Below, piece after piece: positions 6,854-14,327 of a DNA stretch of 17,624 nt. Numbering within the stretch: the stretch's first letter is position 1; every line of letters begins with the position of its first letter. The stretch spans positions 1-17,624 of the forward strand of contig CAZOOK010000064.1 of assembly GCA_964581385.1 (NCBI GenBank). The letters run 5' to 3'. Position numbers and translations under genes: made by a program. This stretch comes from CAZOOK01 sp964581385 (GTDB taxonomy: Bacteria > Pseudomonadota > Gammaproteobacteria > Nevskiales > Nevskiaceae). The notes below the pieces were generated by a model that made no database searches, was not told where the DNA came from, and saw nothing but the letters and a program-made list of their open reading frames with translations.

Positions 6854-8887
6854 CTACCAATCGGCCCTCATCCCAATCCCACCGGTAGCGACGTGCGCGA
6901 TGCCGCGGTCCGCAACGTTCTGCCCGATCTGAGGGACAGGAACGGTCACGACCTTGAGAATACTATCGCGCAATCCCACCAGCGCCGGTGTGCTGATGTC
7001 TGGCGCAGCGGGGATCTTCCCGATGCCCACGAGACTCGGCAATTTGACGCCCGGGATGTTCGGCGTGGCCACTGAGGCGAACCGACGGTGCAACTTGTCT
7101 TGCAGTTGCCCCACCGTTGTGATTCCGGAGAATAGACCTGGATTCTTTGCGATCTGATCCGGCGTCAGATAATTGCTGAGCGCGACACCAGGGTTACCCT
7201 TAAGAGCTTGAGATAGCGCCGGGTTGCCGCTCAGGTGCAGTGCGTACAGTTGCTCGTCCGTAGGCGCTGAAATACCCCGACCAGCGAGCACTGCATATTC
7301 GTCGCCGAGCAGATATCGCATGGCAGCGTCTGCGCTCGCTGGGTTCTGCTTGGCCGCTCGTAGCAAGCTATATTGCGGGTCCAGTAGCTTGTTGCGCGCA
7401 CTGCGCTTGTCTGCGTTGTAGGCCGTGGCGATCGGGACGAGGCCGAAGAGCGCGTGGTCTCCGGACCCATGCCTGGCCACGATGCTCGCAAACGTGCTGT
7501 CCAGGAACTGGTACTTTCCGCTCGCCGTAGACCCGCCTTGTCCCATCAAGAACTTGCGAACTTGCGCCCGGGCGCTGTAGTCACCACCCGATTCCAGCAT
7601 CCCGATTTTGTCCATGATTCCCATGGCAACACTCTTCGCCGCTTTGCCGGCACCGGCGGCCGTATTCTTGGCGGAGTGCCAGTGGTCCTCGAGCCATCCC
7701 GTGAAGTCGTGCCATCCGTGGCTGATTATTCCGGGAATGTCGGCATCGATCAGATACTTCGTCCAGTCGCCGAATTTCGCCCCGATGCTCTCGCCAATCA
7801 GAGCGCCACCGGCGCCGCCGATCCAGGCGCCGATCGGACCGGCAATGGCGAACCCAATGGCAGAACTGAGAATCGCACCACTGATACCACCGGTGCCCTT
7901 GCCGATATCGTGGTACCTGGCTGCGCGCTTTTGCTCAGCAGAGCCGCTTCCCATCTGTCCAAACGCATAGTCGGCGCCGTAGCCGAGTATGGATAGAGCG
8001 GTTCCGATCAGCGGGGTTTTTGAGCGCGCCAGCCCGCGAAATAGACTTCCGCCCACGCGGCCGATTCGGGACCGCCCGATACCTCCGAAGAGCCGGCCGG
8101 CGCCGCCGAGTAAGCCGCCAAGGCCGCGCCCGATTGCCGTACCTGGAAGCTTTCCGAACGACGCTGCGATCGCGGCAATCATCGGAATCAGCAACGACGC
8201 GATCCATCCGATGACCCCGCCGCTGGCCCTCGCTTTCGTCAGGGCGCCCTTGCCGGTGACGCCCTCATAGATGCGCTTGTACCACTTCTCGCTGCTCTTC
8301 TGTCGGGCCTCCGCTTTCTTTTCCGTGCGCTTCTCGCGGCGATCTTCCGGCGATCCGCGTACGAGATCCACGGTCGGCTTCGCCAGTCCTGCGGCCTCCT
8401 TAACGATTCCGGCGCCGGCGTCGACAGAAGCAACTTGTACCGCCAAGTCTTTCGCAGCCTGGCGGCGGCTGGTGAAAAAGCTGCCGATTCTGCTGCCATA
8501 GCCTTCCCCCGGCTCGCGCTCGCTCCCCGGCGCACCCCCGGCGGCCGGCGGGGCTGGAGAGGTTCCGGACGCGCTCCCCTGCTTCCGCAATGGCTTCGCG
8601 GTTCGCGGGATGAACCGCCCCTGAGTATTGCGCTGGGGCATCGCCGCCGGCTTTCGCGGGGCAACAGCTGCGCGCTCGCCGGCCGCCACCGACTTCGAAC
8701 GAACCGAAGGGACGGCTACCGCGCTCGCCAGCCTATTCCTGGCTCTCGCCTGCTTCAGCATCCCCTTGGTATCCATCCGAATGCTGCGAAGGAGATCCAG
8801 CCCGGCATCCTGGCCATCCAACAGCCGCTTCATGAGGTCCGTGGCCGGCGCGCCGGTGAGAAAACCGCTGGAATCAGAGCTGAGCAT
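6854..8887 (-). CDS. Phage tail tape-measure-like protein with C-terminal lytic transglycosylase domain
   Basis: A 677-residue structural protein. Residues 1-60 are helical; 70-135 form a Pro/Ser/Gly-rich linker; 140-220 are highly charged. Residues 222-245 form a hydrophobic segment (GVIGWIASLLIPMIAAIAA), followed by Gly-rich hydrophobic stretches to about 370, as in tape-measure and membrane-penetrating tail proteins. Residues about 422-600 resemble an SLT-type transglycosylase: likely catalytic E432 in MLESGG, TASGKYQFLDSTF at 454-466, and a LHLSGNP segment at 550-556. Such domains cut peptidoglycan during DNA injection. At 677 residues it is short for a myophage tape measure. The ATG at 8887 has GAGG seven bases upstream. 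It follows the gp48-like gene by 35 bases and is the last gene before a hairpin. It could instead be a separate virion-associated transglycosylase. Confidence 0.72.
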   Translation of the reverse strand: MLSSDSSGFLTGAPATDLMKRLLDGQDAGLDLLRSIRMDTKGMLKQARARNRLASAVAVPSVRSKSVAAGERAAVAPRKPAAMPQRNTQGRFIPRTAKPLRKQGSASGTSPAPPAAGGAPGSEREPGEGYGSRIGSFFTSRRQAAKDLAVQVASVDAGAGIVKEAAGLAKPTVDLVRGSPEDRREKRTEKKAEARQKSSEKWYKRIYEGVTGKGALTKARASGGVIGWIASLLIPMIAAIAASFGKLPGTAIGRGLGGLLGGAGRLFGGIGRSRIGRVGGSLFRGLARSKTPLIGTALSILGYGADYAFGQMGSGSAEQKRAARYHDIGKGTGGISGAILSSAIGFAIAGPIGAWIGGAGGALIGESIGAKFGDWTKYLIDADIPGIISHGWHDFTGWLEDHWHSAKNTAAGAGKAAKSVAMGIMDKIGMLESGGDYSARAQVRKFLMGQGGSTASGKYQFLDSTFASIVARHGSGDHALFGLVPIATAYNADKRSARNKLLDPQYSLLRAAKQNPASADAAMRYLLGDEYAVLAGRGISAPTDEQLYALHLSGNPALSQALKGNPGVALSNYLTPDQIAKNPGLFSGITTVGQLQDKLHRRFASVATPNIPGVKLPSLVGIGKIPAAPDISTPALVGLRDSILKVVTVPVPQIGQNVADRGIAHVATGGIGMRADW

Positions 8888-8922
8888 TCTTGCGCCTCAT
8901 GAATGGGATGCTTCGTGCAAAT

Positions 8923-9717
8923 TTAGTCACCAACGATGGAGCTCCAATCGTTCTTGTCGATCGCACCCAACGTCGACATATTGAGCTGCACGCTTACATT
9001 GAGGCGGTTACCGTCCGCGTCCATGGGAGCCGTGAGAGACTGGCCTATGGATTCAATGATGCAGGGAGCAATCTGCATGTTCGCGAAGTTGAACCCAAGG
9101 ATCTGCGGCGCCTCGGATGGGAATAGTGCCTTCAGGAAGTCGTGATTTTTTGCAAGCGTCGTCACAAATCCCTCGTCCGATATGCGTTGTGGCAGCGCAA
9201 ACGACATCAACTGATTGACGGGGCCTTCGACCTCCGCTTTTGGATCTTTCCAGGCTCTAAAGTGTGCAGTCATCTGCCACTTCAGAGCCTGCATGCCATT
9301 GAAGATCAGCGATGAATTTAGCTTCGTCAGCGGTGAGGCACCAGCAAGAGCGTTTATCTGATCAGACGAACCGAGGTCTGCCGCAATTTTGGCGATCGTC
9401 TCCGAAGGCGCATAGGCTGCCACTGCATTCGCGGCAGTCTGCAGCATGCCGCTCTGTATCGCTCCGCTGATCAGGGGAGCGATGTGGCTGATGCCGATCG
9501 ACTCAAAGGGCGACGCATATTGCATCTGCGCCTCGAGCGTGCAGTTGCTGACAGCAAATTTCACGGATGGCTTCGAACTGTCCTCGTCCCAGCTGCGCTT
9601 TCCATTGGAGCCGACTGTTGGCTGTACCGCGTACAGAAGACCGATGAGCTTTCGATTCAGGCCACCCCATTGCGAGGTCAACACTTTTTGCACAACATTT
9701 ACTGAACCACCGTTCAT
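8923..9717 (-). CDS. T4 gp48-like baseplate/tail-tube junction protein
   Basis: A 264-residue protein whose second half matches the pattern of tail-tube initiator proteins such as T4 gp48. There is a NSSLIFNGMQALKWQMTAHF segment (about 134-153), then an EGPVNQLMSFALP helix (164-176). Next is APCIIESIGQSL (217-228), comparable to the FGPCQIQSI part of gp48, and a final strand, NVSVQLNMSTLGAID (240-254). The middle (70-130) is Ala/Gly-rich and hydrophobic. In T4, gp48 caps the baseplate and starts tube assembly around the tape measure, so its place directly before the tape-measure-like gene fits. The ATG overlaps the previous stop as ATGA, with AAGGGA eight bases upstream, so the two genes are translationally coupled. 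The assignment rests on motif memory rather than alignment. Confidence 0.55.
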   Translation of the reverse strand: MNGGSVNVVQKVLTSQWGGLNRKLIGLLYAVQPTVGSNGKRSWDEDSSKPSVKFAVSNCTLEAQMQYASPFESIGISHIAPLISGAIQSGMLQTAANAVAAYAPSETIAKIAADLGSSDQINALAGASPLTKLNSSLIFNGMQALKWQMTAHFRAWKDPKAEVEGPVNQLMSFALPQRISDEGFVTTLAKNHDFLKALFPSEAPQILGFNFANMQIAPCIIESIGQSLTAPMDADGNRLNVSVQLNMSTLGAIDKNDWSSIVGD

Positions 9718-10376
9718 TGCAGATTTCCCTTTTTATTCGAAGTATCGACGGCGGGCCTCAGCGCCGCATTGGGCACATCGAGGCCATCGCAGCGCGCCAG
9801 TCCGACGGCCGCCATCTTCGAAGTGAGCTCGGCGAGAATGAGCATATTGACGGAACGACACACCGCCTCACGAGCGCTGGGTGGCACGTGCTGCAACAGT
9901 TTGTTGTGGAAATTCGCAAGAGCGACATCGGTCCATGGCAACCATCGCTGGATGGCTCCTGGATCAATGGGATGCACGCTTTTCACGTACCGCAAAATCG
10001 AAGTGGATGGCGGCTGCACCTGGATCAACGTTGGGACAGCTCGGTCAGACCGCGTTGACATCTCCAACAACCCCGCCGCCGCGGCCACAGTAAGCATTTC
10101 GGCATTAACAAGCGCTCTGACTGCCGCGGCAATCTCTTCTCGCGCCTGTGCCGACAGTTCGAGCGGGCTCAGTAGCGCCGTGAGATCCGCACCGGCGCAG
10201 CAAAGATTTGCTTGGGCCAGCGCCACAGCGATGTCGTCCACTGGGTACTGCGGGCCGGTCAGCGTGGCTGGGAATGGGTTGTCGCCGGCTTGCCGGATTG
10301 CCTCGAGTGACGCTGGCAGACGGGCGAGGAACGCGGTACAGGTCATATTGGGTGTAGCGATGTTCAGTAGCGTCAT
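9714..10376 (-). CDS. Unrecognised 220-residue phage protein, probably tail or assembly
   Basis: I do not recognise the family. The chosen ATG at 10376 lies seven bases after the stop of the small-terminase-like gene and is preceded by AAGGGA, which overlaps that stop. A GTG at 10409 would add 11 residues but lies inside the previous gene. The protein is mostly helical and Ala-rich: GPQYPVDDIAVALAQANLCC near 41-60, a second helical block at 75-107, then PPSTSILRYVKSVHPIDP near 122-139, which looks like an extended beta segment. The C-terminal third is again helical. No signal peptide or membrane helix is obvious. ATGA overlap with the gp48-like gene and co-transcription with the tail genes suggest a structural or chaperone role. 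This is inference from position only. Confidence 0.7.
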   Translation of the reverse strand: MTLLNIATPNMTCTAFLARLPASLEAIRQAGDNPFPATLTGPQYPVDDIAVALAQANLCCAGADLTALLSPLELSAQAREEIAAAVRALVNAEMLTVAAAAGLLEMSTRSDRAVPTLIQVQPPSTSILRYVKSVHPIDPGAIQRWLPWTDVALANFHNKLLQHVPPSAREAVCRSVNMLILAELTSKMAAVGLARCDGLDVPNAALRPAVDTSNKKGNLQ

Positions 10377-10383
10377 TTTTGTT

Positions 10384-11355
10384 TCATCCCTTAGTTTGTT
10401 GGTAAGCACGATACGGGTCTGGAATCACTCGGTTCTTGGCCGCCTCATTCCACTCTTTGCTGTTGGCCGTCACCTTGGCGTACATGCGGTCAAGCTCTTC
10501 GCGACTCGGATACGCATCGTCATCCTGCTTCTCCTGCTCAATTTCCGTGCGCCAGCCGAGCAAATTGCGCATTGCAAGAGTGACTGCTGCTGATTTGAAG
10601 ACTTCGGCGAAAATGCCTTCAGCGGCAATCGCAACCTGGAGATTTCGCGCACGCGCGTAGGCGTCGGAAAAGGCCGGACGTTTTAGCTTCCCGCCCGCGT
10701 CGGTTTCAGACGCCCAGCTGTGCAAGGTATCGCGACACACGCCAATGGAATCCGCAAACCGTTCCAGAGTTGGAAAGACGTATGCATTGACGATTTTTCC
10801 TCTGATTCCCGAATTTTGATCGGCGCCGACAACTTCAAATGCCGGTTGTCGAAAATAAGCGATCAGTCGATCCGGCAGATCTTCGGTATAGGCAGTCGGA
10901 CGCCAGGGCGGACGGGGCTTTGGGACGTGCACCATCTGCTTGTGAATGCGCCGCGTCCACCCATCAACGTTGATCCTTTCTTTGACCGCCCGGATGGATA
11001 CACCGTACTTCTCAGCGATGAAGCCGTTGGTCTTCCGCTCGTCGCCTTCCCACTCGATTCGAGCCTCCAACCATTGCGCTTCAGTCAGCCGCTTTTTGCC
11101 CTGTCCGGAGTCCTGCTGGTTGTCGATTTGGTTGTCGGAAGTTGTCGATTTAGTTGTCGCGACAATTTCGACAACTTCGCTGACCGTTTCCCCGGCAACT
11201 TTAGGCGCCTTAGTCCACTTTTGTGAGTCTATTTTCTTCTGAACAGCCTGCTTGGACACGCCAAAGCGCTTGCCGACATCCGCCGCGGACATATCCGGAT
11301 CAGCCTCCCACAGCTTGCGGGCGGCCTCCCAGTCACGCGCGGTTAAACGGGCCAT
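10384..11355 (-). CDS. terS: Small terminase subunit-like protein (P22 gp3-type) with two extra HTH modules
   Basis: A 323-residue protein. Two homologous helix-turn-helix modules of the 'WEAAR...WEADPDMSAADVGKRFGVSKQAV...W' type occupy residues 8-48 and 90-134. Between them is a Thr/Ser/Gln/Asp-rich linker. Residues about 160-270 match the GP3_package family (P22 small terminase): YVFPTLERFADSIGVCRDTL, a HSWASE turn, FSDAYARARNLQ, then LAMRNLLGWRTE. Small terminase subunits recognise the packaging site and feed DNA to the large subunit's motor. The ATG at 11355 has GGAG eight bases upstream; a GTG nine bases further up is less likely. The linker-coding DNA contains the GTTGTCG repeat array. 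No large terminase gene follows; the next genes are tail-type. A regulator built from the same domains is the alternative reading. Confidence 0.75.
   Translation of the reverse strand: MARLTARDWEAARKLWEADPDMSAADVGKRFGVSKQAVQKKIDSQKWTKAPKVAGETVSEVVEIVATTKSTTSDNQIDNQQDSGQGKKRLTEAQWLEARIEWEGDERKTNGFIAEKYGVSIRAVKERINVDGWTRRIHKQMVHVPKPRPPWRPTAYTEDLPDRLIAYFRQPAFEVVGADQNSGIRGKIVNAYVFPTLERFADSIGVCRDTLHSWASETDAGGKLKRPAFSDAYARARNLQVAIAAEGIFAEVFKSAAVTLAMRNLLGWRTEIEQEKQDDDAYPSREELDRMYAKVTANSKEWNEAAKNRVIPDPYRAYQQTKG
11119..11175. repeat. Phased GTTGTCG repeat array inside the small terminase gene (pac-like)
   Basis: GTTGTCG occurs on the plus strand at 11119, 11131, 11141 and 11153, and in inverted form (CGACAA, CGACAAC) at 11160 and 11169. 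The forward copies are 12, 10 and 12 bases apart, about one helical turn. The fourth forward and first inverted copies form a perfect 12-base palindrome, TTGTCGCGACAA (11154-11165). The array encodes residues 61-79, the low-complexity linker. P22 pac lies inside its small terminase gene, so a packaging or TerS-binding site is a reasonable inference. Confidence 0.5.
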
Positions 11356-11643
11356 TGGACGCACTCCAGTAGAAAGCGATACTGGTTGGTCTGACCTTCA
11401 ACCAACGTGTTCCTCGCGCGCGCGTTATCGTCCGGAAAGTCGGGATGTGTCGGCGCACCAGTCTTCTCAGCATCGTGTGCCAATTCAAACCCTTGGTGGC
11501 GCGTGGTTGTCGGCAAAGTTGCCCAAAGTTTCCGGTCTGGTTGCCGCAGAAACTTTGCCGGTCTTGTCCAACCCTGAGCTCTGATTCGCTTCAATCCGCG
11601 GGGCGCGGTCGGCCTTCCAGCCGCGCGGCAGAAGGCGGGCCAT
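11343..11643 (-). pseudogene. Decayed third copy of the small terminase-like gene
   Basis: Between the two intact paralogues is a 362-base gap with broken pieces of the same gene. In one frame MARLLPRGWKAD (from 11643) matches the paralogue start MARLLGRDWEAA. In another frame KRIRAQGWTRPAK (after a TTG at 11594) matches KKIDSQKWTKAPK, the end of the first helix-turn-helix module. Further on HPDFPDDNARARN matches HPDFRDACRRARD of the core domain. The recognition helices between these pieces are missing, so an internal deletion of roughly 75 bases plus a frameshift explains the pattern. The last frame ends in a TAA at 11343, inside the next intact copy. The first frame is open back to an ATG at 11736 (MAKNTLSAKHRLADREE), so a short peptide may still be made. 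Confidence 0.55.
11511..11560. repeat. Inverted repeat inside the decayed terminase copy
   Basis: CGGCAAAGTT (11511-11520) and AACTTTGCCG (11551-11560) are perfect ten-base inverted copies around a 30-base loop. A smaller GGCAA/TTGCC hairpin sits inside the left arm region. One GTTGTCGG copy (11506-11513) overlaps the left arm. This corresponds to the linker region of the intact paralogue that holds the phased repeats. Confidence 0.35.
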
Positions 11644-11717
11644 TACGCCGAAGCTCCGACCTGCGATTGCGTGCCGTACCTTTCGTTCTTCACGGTCGGC
11701 GAGCCTGTGCTTCGCGC

Positions 11718-12386
11718 TTAGTGTGTTCTTGGCCATTCGCTTCCATCCGGTTGCCTGGGTTCCACGCATCGACCGTCGAACTCACCATCGCGCGCGAGGA
11801 GGTTGAATCCATCGCTATCGGTGGGGAAGCCGTTTTCATCCCAGCCCATCAGGACGCCCGGATTTGCAATCATCAAAGCCGCGAATCGTTCGTCGTAAAG
11901 GCCTATCGAGACACACCGATTGATCAGCTCAAGTTGCAGGTCACGCGCTCGCCGGCAGGCATCCCGAAAATCCGGATGCAGCGGATCGCCGGCTTCGTTG
12001 ACTGCGGTCGCCCATGTGCGCAGTTGAGCCATCGTTGTGCCGATGCCGGACGCGAAGCCCTGTATGGATGGACAAATCGCGTTGACGGTAATTCGGCCAA
12101 AACGACGCATGTGATCAAGTGCGTGCTTGATTTCGTCAACGTCGCGCGTAAAAAAGCGAATAAGCAGGTCTGAAAATTCCATCTGATAGCGCGATCGTGG
12201 CCATGCGGCGGGCGCACGCTCGGCAGTGGCGTACTGCGCCTTATTCCAGCCGCGAGTGTGGATCTGTCGCAGCACTGCCGTCTTCGAAACCCCGAATCGC
12301 CTTCCAATTTCGGTGGCGGACATGTCAGGGTCAGCCTCCCACAGACGGCGGGCTGCCTCCCAGTCGCGTCCAAGAAGACGGGCCAT
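11718..12386 (-). CDS. Second small terminase subunit-like protein (shorter paralogue)
   Basis: A 222-residue paralogue of the downstream gene. Residues 1-50 carry the same helix-turn-helix module (MARLLGRDWEAARRLWEADP, then IGRRFGVSKTAV and a closing RGWNK). It lacks the second module and linker. Residues about 70-185 correspond to the gp3-like core: AICPSIQGFASGIGTTMAQL, LHPDFRDACRRARDLQ, and a closing LMGWDENG where the family has LGW. The C-terminal 35 residues diverge. The ATG overlaps the previous stop as TAATG, with AGGAAG eight bases upstream, so it is coupled to the Xre-type gene. It may bind a different DNA site, form mixed rings with the longer paralogue, or act as a regulator. Core conservation is weaker than in the longer copy, so it may be drifting. 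Confidence 0.68.
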   Translation of the reverse strand: MARLLGRDWEAARRLWEADPDMSATEIGRRFGVSKTAVLRQIHTRGWNKAQYATAERAPAAWPRSRYQMEFSDLLIRFFTRDVDEIKHALDHMRRFGRITVNAICPSIQGFASGIGTTMAQLRTWATAVNEAGDPLHPDFRDACRRARDLQLELINRCVSIGLYDERFAALMIANPGVLMGWDENGFPTDSDGFNLLARDGEFDGRCVEPRQPDGSEWPRTH

Positions 12387-13639
12387 TACGCGTACTTCCT
12401 GACGTCGGTGTTGCCGCGCGCCTCAATACGGAGTGATCCGGAAGCAAGGCGCCGACGTTCAGCTTCAACGGCGGCTGCACCCAGGTTGTCGTGTCGTAGG
12501 ATTCGATGGCTGGCGTCCTTGCTGGCAGATTCCAGGGCTTTGGCAGCGGCGTTCAGATTCGCTCCACCGCGGAGATTCAAAGCTTTGGGATTGAGCTCTA
12601 CGAAGCGGTCATACGCAGCTGAGAACTGTTCTGCTTTGTCTACCAGGGCACGAGCCATCGCGATGCTTGGTGCCGCGGCGCCAAGGGCCTGGCCCATGTG
12701 ATCGGCGACGTTTTGAAGACTCGCGCGCGTCGTTTCGAGAATCGCATCGCGAAGCGCAATCTGTCGACAATCAAACGATGTTGCTTCGATTTCATCAGCC
12801 AGTCCCAGAAAATAATCGACGGGCACGCTGAAAAGCGCACGGGCGCGTACAAGGACCCAGATCGGCACCGTCGCTTTGCCGCCTTCGATGCTCGATAGTT
12901 TGTCGTGGTCAAGGTCATGTCCAAGACGCGCGGACGCTTCCTCGAGCGAGTAGCCGTTGTAGATCCGCGCCTTTCGCATGCGCGACCCAATGATGGCCGC
13001 GATGTGTTTATTGGCGCCTCTCGAGTGGGCCGGCTCCGCAACCCGCATACTGGCGGCACCGGATTCCGGGAGAGAATCCCAACTGACAGCTTCGGCTCGC
13101 TGCGATGCGCCCAAGTCCAACGCTGAGGCGCGCCCCGACCGACCGAATAGATCATCGTTGTCGGCCACTGCCAGAGCTTCGCTGGCCATGTCTGCGGCCA
13201 GCGTCGTCCGCTCCTGTGCGTCGTCGTTCACCGTCGTGGCGACGGGACCGTCATTCTCGCGCCGGACAGGAACGAACGTCCGCAGAGTACTGCCGTTTGG
13301 AGATTGCACATTCGCCGGCGTGCTGCCTGCTTTGGGCTTTATAGCGCGCGCGTCAGCTGGCTCACATTTTGTTTTTTCAGACAGGGCGGTTGCTGGAGCC
13401 GTGGACGCTCCACCGGCGGTCGGCACCGGCACAATGCCAGGGTTCGGAGATCGATCACCTTGGTGATTGGAAATGCGGCGCTGCAGCCCAGGTAATGCCG
13501 GTCGACGCCACGCGTGTCCTGTCGGGATAGGCAAGTTGAATGCGGTCCATACCGCGGCGCGGAAGTCGAGATTCGTCATTGCCGTTGCCGGCCCGAAGGT
13601 CTGTTCAGTGATCAATTTGTGCGCTCTGGCGCGGGTCAT
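12386..13639 (-). CDS. Xre-type helix-turn-helix protein with long disordered N-terminal region
   Basis: A 417-residue protein. Residues 22-42 form a conserved-looking patch (NLDFRAAVWTAFNLPIPTG). Residues about 45-205 are Pro/Ala/Ser-rich and probably disordered. An Xre-type helix-turn-helix lies at 214-282 (IAAIIGSRMRKARIYNGYSL, then LSSIEGGKATVPIWVLVRAR and VDYFLGL). Residues 290-400 are helical and probably mediate oligomer formation. The ATG at 13639 is chosen because GAGGAGA lies eight bases upstream and the start overlaps the previous stop as ATGA. The open frame extends 93 codons further upstream but that part reads like noncoding sequence. Its place between the helicase loader and the small terminase genes, coupled to both sides, suggests a late regulator or a partner in packaging initiation. 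The exact function is unknown. Confidence 0.75.
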   Translation of the reverse strand: MTRARAHKLITEQTFGPATAMTNLDFRAAVWTAFNLPIPTGHAWRRPALPGLQRRISNHQGDRSPNPGIVPVPTAGGASTAPATALSEKTKCEPADARAIKPKAGSTPANVQSPNGSTLRTFVPVRRENDGPVATTVNDDAQERTTLAADMASEALAVADNDDLFGRSGRASALDLGASQRAEAVSWDSLPESGAASMRVAEPAHSRGANKHIAAIIGSRMRKARIYNGYSLEEASARLGHDLDHDKLSSIEGGKATVPIWVLVRARALFSVPVDYFLGLADEIEATSFDCRQIALRDAILETTRASLQNVADHMGQALGAAAPSIAMARALVDKAEQFSAAYDRFVELNPKALNLRGGANLNAAAKALESASKDASHRILRHDNLGAAAVEAERRRLASGSLRIEARGNTDVRKYA

Positions 13640-13854
13640 TCTTTGTCTCTCCTCGTTGGAATGGACATTTTGCGAACGGTTGCTACCCGACGGCGGGCTA
13701 CGTCGTGAACAGACTCGTGCGGACCGACGACACCGATCCATGCGCCTGGCGAACGTTGTTGCGTATTTCGCAATCGCTTTGCTCGCCGAATGGAAGCAGC
13801 AGGCCACGGATGGCGATACTTGTGTGGCCTCGGCATAGTCATGCGGTCGCTCAT
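13636..13854 (-). CDS. Small basic 72-residue protein, overlapping both neighbours
   Basis: Not a recognised family. It is strongly Arg/Lys-rich (VARRRVATVRKMSIPTRR near the C-terminus) with a central PGAWIGVVGPHESVHD patch. What argues for a real gene is its fit. Its ATG overlaps the helicase loader's stop as ATGA (13851-13854), and its own stop overlaps the next ATG as ATGA (13636-13639). It exactly fills an otherwise unexplained 211-base gap. GAGG lies seven bases before its ATG. It may be a nucleic acid-binding accessory protein, or mainly serve to couple translation of its neighbours. Confidence 0.55.
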   Translation of the reverse strand: MSDRMTMPRPHKYRHPWPAASIRRAKRLRNTQQRSPGAWIGVVGPHESVHDVARRRVATVRKMSIPTRRDKE

Positions 13855-14327
13855 CCCAGCGCCTCACGCTGCCGATGCTCGGCAATGAGTTGTGGCGCGA
13901 GCTTGCGGATGACCCCATTGCGACGAAGTCCGACCACGGCCATTTCGATCTGCTGCGCGCCTATAGAGCGACGCTTCTCGAACGACATCGCATCCAGAGT
14001 AAACCAGTCGATCCGTGCTCGAATTTCCCGGCAGAGCGCACCATAGTCGCGGTCGCGATCGAGTACTTGCGCAATGGTCGGGATGCCGTCGCACAAGTTC
14101 GCGAAATCGATGGGGCCAGGCGGCCATTCCAGTCTAAGATCGACGACGCGCTGTAGGCCGTAGGCGACTTGATCACGGTTATAGTCGCGAAGGTCATAGC
14201 GCCATTGCTTCGCCGCCGGGGATAGCGCTTTGTCCTCCCAGGCCGGGCCATAGGCAGACGACCATTTATGCGAATAAAGATGCTGCATCCGCGCGAAAAA
14301 CTTGACGGTTTCTTCTTCACTGAGCAT
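13851..14327 (-). CDS. Phage lambda P-like replication protein (helicase loader)
   Basis: A 158-residue protein resembling lambda replication protein P and related loaders, which deliver the host DnaB helicase to the phage origin. Visible features are an N-terminal ETVKFFARMQHLYSHKWSSA segment (6-25), the QWRYDLRDYNRDQVAYGLQR helix pair (41-60) and EWPPGPIDFANLC (67-79). The WPP...F..LC pattern is typical of the family. The C-terminal half is helical and charged. I chose the ATG at 14327, preceded by GGGGGAA; it overlaps the initiator gene by 11 bases. Upstream TTG (14375) and ATG (14354) starts would lengthen the overlap without clear ribosome sites. It is shorter than lambda P itself but normal for the P-like proteins of this kind. 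The pair with the initiator mirrors lambda O-P. Confidence 0.72.
   Translation of the reverse strand: MLSEEETVKFFARMQHLYSHKWSSAYGPAWEDKALSPAAKQWRYDLRDYNRDQVAYGLQRVVDLRLEWPPGPIDFANLCDGIPTIAQVLDRDRDYGALCREIRARIDWFTLDAMSFEKRRSIGAQQIEMAVVGLRRNGVIRKLAPQLIAEHRQREALG

Noticed and set aside
6854..10376. R-type pyocin (tailocin) cluster activated by the PrtN-family protein
   Set aside because: Only two or three tail-type genes are present, without sheath, tube, fibre or lysis genes. Replication and small terminase genes also do not belong in a tailocin.
3550..13160. Isolated GTTGTCG copies elsewhere (near 3556, 10276 and 13152)
   Set aside because: Single copies of this seven-base word are expected in GC-rich DNA. 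Only the 11119-11175 cluster is dense and phased.
13640..13918. N-terminal 93-residue extension of the Xre-type protein
   Set aside because: It reads as Ser/Arg-rich shadow sequence, while the ATG at 13639 has a strong ribosome site and an ATGA overlap.
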